Source of the DNA: Streptomyces griseorubiginosus
GTDB taxonomy: Bacteria; Actinomycetota; Actinomycetes; Streptomycetales; Streptomycetaceae
NCBI RefSeq assembly: GCF_001514195.1
Contig: NZ_KQ948746.1
Location: 62,001-126,000 of the forward strand
Direction of reading: 5' to 3'
Length of the DNA stretch: 64,000 bases
The position numbers were made by a program, and so were the translations under genes. The notes under the pieces were generated by a model, which searched no databases, was not told where the DNA came from, and saw only the letters and a program-made list of their open reading frames with translations. Shown here in pieces: positions 60,494 to 64,000 of the stretch (positions are counted from its first letter, which is position 1; each line of letters begins with the position of its first letter).

Positions 60494-61306
60494 CTATGCA
60501 AAGGGTCCTTTGCAACACCTTTTTTGCATGGACTTCTTTGCATCGAGTTCTTGGCATCCTCGCGGTCCGGACAGCAGCTCCGCCACAGAGGCCAGCCAGT
60601 CGACCAGGAGGGCCAGGGTCATGGTGAGGACGGAGCCCAGGATCAGGACCGGCATCCGCCGGGTGGTGATGCCGGTGGCGATCAGGACGCCCAGGCCGCC
60701 GCCTCCGCCGAAGGTCGCCAGGGTGGCCGTACCGACGTTGAGGACCAGGGCCGTACGGACGCCCGCGAGGATCCCCGGGGCGACCGGGGAGTCGTTCGCC
60801 CTCAGGCCCGCGACCGTGTGCGACAGGACCGGCAGGACGGCGCAGGCGGTGATGCCGACCAGGGCCGCCTTGGTGCCGGTGCCCAGCCACATCACCAGCA
60901 GCGCCAGCAGGCCGATCGCCGGAACCGCCCGACCCGTCAGGCCCGCGGCCCTCGCCATCGGGCCCCCGCCGAAGGCCCGCCGGGCGAGCAGGAACCCCAG
61001 CGGGATCGCGACGACCAGCACCAGGAACGTCGAGATCACCGTCAGCCGCACGTGCTGCCACAGCGCCTCGGACACCCGCCCGTTCGACAGCGCCTTCGCG
61101 GAGACCGGGTCCAGGTCGGCCCGCGCGAACCACAGCCAGGTCGCGAGCAGCACCGCCACCAGGAACGCGGGCAGAAAGGTCAGCTTCCGCCAGGTGACCC
61201 GCGGTCCCGGCCGACTCGGCACCGCAGGACTCTCAGCCGCCCCGGCCCCGGAGTCCTCGTCCCGCCCCTCGAAACCCTCCCGCTCCTCCAGCCCACGGAC
61301 GCTCAC
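60494..61306 (-). CDS. Osmoprotectant-type ABC transporter permease (second)
   Basis: A 270-residue permease of the ProW/OpuC-B family. An N-terminal hydrophilic stretch (SVRGLEEREGFEGRDEDSGA) leads to helices from LPAFLVAVLLATWLWFARAD onward. The coupling region is GLRANDSPVAPGILAGVRTA, and TGITTRRMPVLILGSVLTM is typical of the family. The GTG start overlaps the preceding permease stop. The C-terminus ends in an unusual Cys/Lys-rich tail (GCQELDAKKSMQKRCCKGPF) encoded across the ArsR operator, suggesting the original end was replaced. Confidence 0.82.
   Translation of the reverse strand: MSVRGLEEREGFEGRDEDSGAGAAESPAVPSRPGPRVTWRKLTFLPAFLVAVLLATWLWFARADLDPVSAKALSNGRVSEALWQHVRLTVISTFLVLVVAIPLGFLLARRAFGGGPMARAAGLTGRAVPAIGLLALLVMWLGTGTKAALVGITACAVLPVLSHTVAGLRANDSPVAPGILAGVRTALVLNVGTATLATFGGGGGLGVLIATGITTRRMPVLILGSVLTMTLALLVDWLASVAELLSGPRGCQELDAKKSMQKRCCKGPFA
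60497..60514 (-). promoter_or_regulatory. Palindromic operator of the ArsR-like gene
   Basis: TGCAAAGGGTCCTTTGCA is a perfect palindrome with a two-base centre. Further half-sites TTTTGCA and CTTTGCA follow at about 60523-60543, spaced by roughly 14 bases, suggesting cooperative binding. The operator overlaps the last codons and stop of the upstream permease gene. Confidence 0.7.
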
Positions 61307-61995
61307 ACCCGTACCCCCTCTCCGCCGCCCTCCCGCTCCACCGGCGCCCGGCCGGCCCGGAGTCCCGCCCGCTCGACGCACGTCAGCCGTCCGAGCAGCA
61401 CGTACGCCCCGTCGAACAGCAACGTCAGGGCGACGATCCCGAGCGTGCCCGCGAGCACCTCGTTGAGCGCGTTCTCGCTGTCCGGTGAGCCGAGCCCCCG
61501 GAAGATCTCCTTGCCGAGCCCCGGCCCGGAGGCGCAGGCGGCGATCGCCGTGACGCCCATCAGCATCCGCGTGGAGCCCCGGATCCCGGTCAGGATCGAC
61601 GGCCAGGCGAGCGGCAGCCCGACCCGGGCCGGCCGCGTCATCCCGATGACCCGGGCCGCGTCCACCGGCGAGGGGTCGACCGCGCGCAGGCCCACGATCG
61701 CGTGGCGCACCACCGGCGGCAGCCCGTACAGCGTCAGGGCGATCACCGTGGGCGCGACACCCAGGCCCACCACGGGGATCAGCAGACCGAGCACGGCGAG
61801 CGGTGGGACCGCCAGGATCGAAGGACCAGCCGTCGTGGCGAGCCGGGCCGCCCATGCGCTGCGCCAGGTCGCGAGCCCGAGCAGCACCCCGAGCACGGTC
61901 GCCACGACCATGCACCCGAGGACGGCGCTCGCGTGCTGACCGGCGTCCGTGAGCAGCTGCCGGTGGTGGCTGCCGAGGTACTCCCAGAAGTTCAC
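61303..61995 (-). CDS. Osmoprotectant-type ABC transporter permease (first)
   Basis: A 230-residue permease with the family start VNFWEYLGSHHRQLLTDAGQ and the coupling loop GLRAVDPSPVDAARVIGMTR. It has six helices and imports betaine-like solutes when paired with ATPase and binding protein. GTG 61995 sits behind GAGGTGAG; GTG 62004 is the alternative. No ATP-binding or substrate-binding gene is visible on either side, so the pair looks incomplete. Confidence 0.82.
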   Translation of the reverse strand: MNFWEYLGSHHRQLLTDAGQHASAVLGCMVVATVLGVLLGLATWRSAWAARLATTAGPSILAVPPLAVLGLLIPVVGLGVAPTVIALTLYGLPPVVRHAIVGLRAVDPSPVDAARVIGMTRPARVGLPLAWPSILTGIRGSTRMLMGVTAIAACASGPGLGKEIFRGLGSPDSENALNEVLAGTLGIVALTLLFDGAYVLLGRLTCVERAGLRAGRAPVEREGGGEGVRV

Positions 61996-62016
61996 ACGGC
62001 TCACCTCGGGTCGCGG

Positions 62017-62496
62017 TCAGGAGCGCACCGAGTCCTCCGCCGCCTGCTCCACCAGCGGGATGATCCGCAGCGGAACGGGGTTCTCCATGACGATCGCGGT
62101 GGAGGCCCGGACGATCCCATCGAAACCGACGACCCGGTCGATCACCCGCTGGAGATCGGCGTTGGAGCGGGCCACGAGCCGGCACAGCATGTCCCCGCCG
62201 CCGGTGGTGGTGTGCAGCTCCAGCACCTCCGGCACGGTCGCCAAGTGGGCCCGTACGTCCGGTCCTTGCCCCTGCCGGATCTGGAGCGTGGCGAACGCGG
62301 TCACCGGGTAGCCGAGCGCCGCCGGATCGACCTGCGGCCCGAATCCGCGGATGACTCCGTTCGACTGAAGCCGGTCGAGCCGGGCCTGCGCGGTCCCCCG
62401 GGCCACCCCCAGCCGCCGGGACATCTCCAGGACCCCGATCCGCGGCTCGCGCGCGAGCAGCACGATGATCCGCCCGTCCAGCTCGTCGATCCCCAC
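62017..62496 (-). CDS. Lrp/AsnC-family transcriptional regulator
   Basis: A 159-residue regulator with the helix-turn-helix LDGRIIVLLAREPRIGVLEM, then SRRLGVARGTAQARLDRLQS, and the RAM ligand domain (VLELHTTTGGGDMLCRLVAR). GTG 62496 is chosen since GGGAGG lies five bases upstream; ATG 62520 would add eight residues without a good site. Divergent from hpd, a tyrosine-degradation gene, and likely its regulator, with the TGAACA-n3-TGTTCA repeat between them. Confidence 0.88.
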   Translation of the reverse strand: MGIDELDGRIIVLLAREPRIGVLEMSRRLGVARGTAQARLDRLQSNGVIRGFGPQVDPAALGYPVTAFATLQIRQGQGPDVRAHLATVPEVLELHTTTGGGDMLCRLVARSNADLQRVIDRVVGFDGIVRASTAIVMENPVPLRIIPLVEQAAEDSVRS

Positions 62497-62555
62497 GGGG
62501 CCTCCCGATCCGATGGTCATCCTGTACAGAAAGGCCGCCGAAGCGGCCGTACGAC

Positions 62556-62570
62556 TGAACACATTGTTCA
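62556..62570. promoter_or_regulatory. Inverted repeat between Lrp gene and hpd
   Basis: TGAACA-CAT-TGTTCA (62556-62570) is a perfect 6-base inverted repeat with a three-base centre, the size expected for an Lrp/AsnC dimer. A hairpin GGCCGC-CGAA-GCGGCC (62533-62548) lies next to it in the Lrp leader. Confidence 0.5.
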
Positions 62571-62621
62571 GCGAAGACGCGAACTATTGCGCACCTTGCA
62601 GGGCGGGTCCAGTCTTCCCGC

Positions 62622-63767
62622 ATGACGCAGACCACACACCACGCTCCCGACACCGCCCGGCAGGCCGATCCCTTCCCGGTCAAGGGAATGGACGCGGTCG
62701 TCTTCGCCGTCGGCAACGCCAAGCAGGCGGCGCACTACTACTCGACCGCCTTCGGCATGCGGCTCGTCGCGTACTCCGGACCGGAGAACGGCAGCCGCGA
62801 GACCGCGTCGTACGTCCTCGAGAACGGCTCGGCCCGTTTCGTGTTCACGTCGGTCATCAAGGCCGCCACCCCGTGGGGCCACTTCCTCGCCCAGCACGTG
62901 GCCGAGCACGGCGACGGCGTGGTCGACCTCGCCATCGAGGTCCCGGACGCCCGCCGCGCCTACGACTACGCCCTCGCGCACGGCGCCCGCTCGGTGGCCG
63001 AGCCGTACGAGCTGAAGGACGAGCACGGCACCGTCGTCCTCGCCGCGATCGCCACCTACGGCGAGACCCGCCACACCCTGGTCGAGCGCACCGGCTACGA
63101 CGGCCCCTACCTCCCGGGCTTCACCGCGGCCGCCCCGATCGTCGAGCCGCCCGCCCACCGCACCTTCCAGGCGATCGACCACTGCGTCGGCAACGTCGAA
63201 CTCGGCCGGATGAACGAGTGGGTCGGCTTCTACAACAAGGTCATGGGCTTCACGAACATGAAGGAGTTCGTGGGCGACGACATCGCGACCGAGTACAGCG
63301 CCCTGATGTCGAAGGTCGTGGCCGACGGCACCCTCAAGGTGAAGTTCCCGATCAACGAGCCCGCCATCGCCAAGAAGAAGTCCCAGATCGACGAGTACCT
63401 GGAGTTCTACGGCGGCGCCGGGGTCCAGCACATCGCGCTGAACACCAACGACATCGTGCAGACCGTACGGACCATGCGCGCGGCCGGCGTCCAGTTCCTC
63501 GACACCCCCGACTCCTACTACGACACCCTCGGCGAGTGGGTCGGCGACACCCGCGTCCCCGTCGACACGCTCCGCGAGCTGAAGATCCTCGCCGACCGCG
63601 ACGAGGACGGCTATCTGCTCCAGATCTTCACCAAGCCGGTCCAGGACAAGCCGACCGTCTTCTTCGAGATCATCGAGCGGCACGGCTCGATGGGCTTCGG
63701 CAAGGGCAACTTCAAGGCCCTGTTCGAGGCCATCGAGCGGGAGCAGGAGAAGCGCGGCAACCTCTAG
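62622..63767 (+). CDS. hpd: 4-Hydroxyphenylpyruvate dioxygenase
   Basis: A 381-residue non-heme iron enzyme converting 4-hydroxyphenylpyruvate to homogentisate in tyrosine degradation; homogentisate also feeds ochronotic pigment. The iron ligands are complete: His187 (AIDHCVGN), His270 (VQHIALN) and Glu349 (FFEIIERHG). The C-terminal gate helix sequence GFGKGNFKALFEAIEREQ is intact. Divergent from an Lrp-type regulator, as in S. coelicolor (SCO2927/2928 from memory). Confidence 0.97.
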   Translation: MTQTTHHAPDTARQADPFPVKGMDAVVFAVGNAKQAAHYYSTAFGMRLVAYSGPENGSRETASYVLENGSARFVFTSVIKAATPWGHFLAQHVAEHGDGVVDLAIEVPDARRAYDYALAHGARSVAEPYELKDEHGTVVLAAIATYGETRHTLVERTGYDGPYLPGFTAAAPIVEPPAHRTFQAIDHCVGNVELGRMNEWVGFYNKVMGFTNMKEFVGDDIATEYSALMSKVVADGTLKVKFPINEPAIAKKKSQIDEYLEFYGGAGVQHIALNTNDIVQTVRTMRAAGVQFLDTPDSYYDTLGEWVGDTRVPVDTLRELKILADRDEDGYLLQIFTKPVQDKPTVFFEIIERHGSMGFGKGNFKALFEAIEREQEKRGNL

Positions 63768-63819
63768 TCCCGGGGCGACATCCGGTCCCCTCGCGGCCGT
63801 CTGCTCGTACGCTGGCCCC

Positions 63820-64000
63820 ATGGCCAGGATCAACGACGTGGGCGGCACGCAGGGGTTCGGCGCGATCGACACCACCGACGACACCGAGCCCTTCCACGCG
63901 GACTGGGAGGCCCGGGTCGTCGGGCTCTACAACACCCTGCGCGCACAAGGGATCTTCAACACCAACGAGTTCCGGGACGCCATCGAGTCGATGCCGCCGG
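63820..64000 (+). CDS. Nitrile hydratase beta subunit-like protein (3' end outside window)
   Basis: The first 60 residues visible, MARINDVGGTQGFGAIDTTD onward with FHADWEARVVGLYNTLRAQG, match the N-terminus of the nitrile hydratase beta / thiocyanate hydrolase family. The family has a beta subunit that packs against the metal-binding alpha subunit and helps its maturation. The alpha subunit should follow beyond the window if this is a true nitrile hydratase; small stand-alone homologues also exist. Confidence 0.7.
   Translation, partial: MARINDVGGTQGFGAIDTTDDTEPFHADWEARVVGLYNTLRAQGIFNTNEFRDAIESMPP

Noticed and set aside
60494..62004. Complete betaine ABC transporter
   Set aside because: Only two permeases are present; no ATPase or binding protein gene lies on either side.

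Overview
The window is very GC-rich, with dense codon-biased genes, many GTG starts and frequent 4-base stop/start overlaps. Gene content is that of a Streptomyces chromosome core region. From memory (not checked by search), the order hpd, Lrp regulator, murA, hupA, malic enzyme, HelD helicase, sigU/anti-sigma, nnaR, narK and the mat genes matches S. coelicolor around SCO2927 to SCO2965, read in the opposite direction.

Layout. 1-4562 (minus): a sugar-uptake operon with a partial GH31 alpha-xylosidase, two ABC permeases and a lipoprotein binding protein, behind a promoter with a perfect 16-base LacI-type operator. 4563-7142: an MFS transporter carrying an inserted intergenic repeat, and a divergent LysR regulator. 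7285-11962: a three-gene exopolysaccharide operon (matA, matB, acyltransferase) for a cell-surface poly-N-acetylglucosamine-type glycan. 12016-24746: an accessory island with a large secreted FG-GAP protein divergent from a 2,427-residue Rhs/YD-repeat toxin (HINT domain, nuclease-like tip), its probable immunity gene, strong terminators and a broken ORF.

24747-33153: narK, nnaR, two small genes, sigU with its anti-sigma factor, a HelD-type RNA polymerase helicase and a strongly structured sRNA candidate. 33154-38074: NAD malic enzyme, HU, murA (with a displaced duplicate of its 3' end), YqgE and a DUF3039 protein. 38563-46062: a GH20 hexosaminidase with a DasR-like site, a three-gene molybdenum hydroxylase operon and a P-loop kinase-like gene. 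46196-49337: a plastic zone with a tandem SUKH-4 protein, a frameshifted nitrobindin-like gene, a sigma factor cut by an integrase tail, an orphan gene and tRNA-Cys.

49591-55264: MFS transporter, RHH-Doc toxin-antitoxin pair, helicase and IclR regulator, with tandem-repeat arrays that begin at gene stop codons. 55265-64000: PucR regulator, GNAT plus enolase-superfamily enzyme, a Lon-like PDZ protease, an ArsR-like regulator with an 18-base palindrome, an orphan pair of osmoprotectant-type permeases, an Lrp regulator divergent from 4-hydroxyphenylpyruvate dioxygenase, and the start of a nitrile-hydratase-beta-like gene.

Two themes recur. Amino-sugar biology: the mat operon makes a GlcNAc polymer, murA uses UDP-GlcNAc, and the hexosaminidase releases GlcNAc next to a site resembling that of the GlcNAc-responsive regulator DasR. 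Competition and plasticity: Rhs toxin and immunity, SUKH-4 protein, RHH-Doc, integrase remnant and minisatellites.
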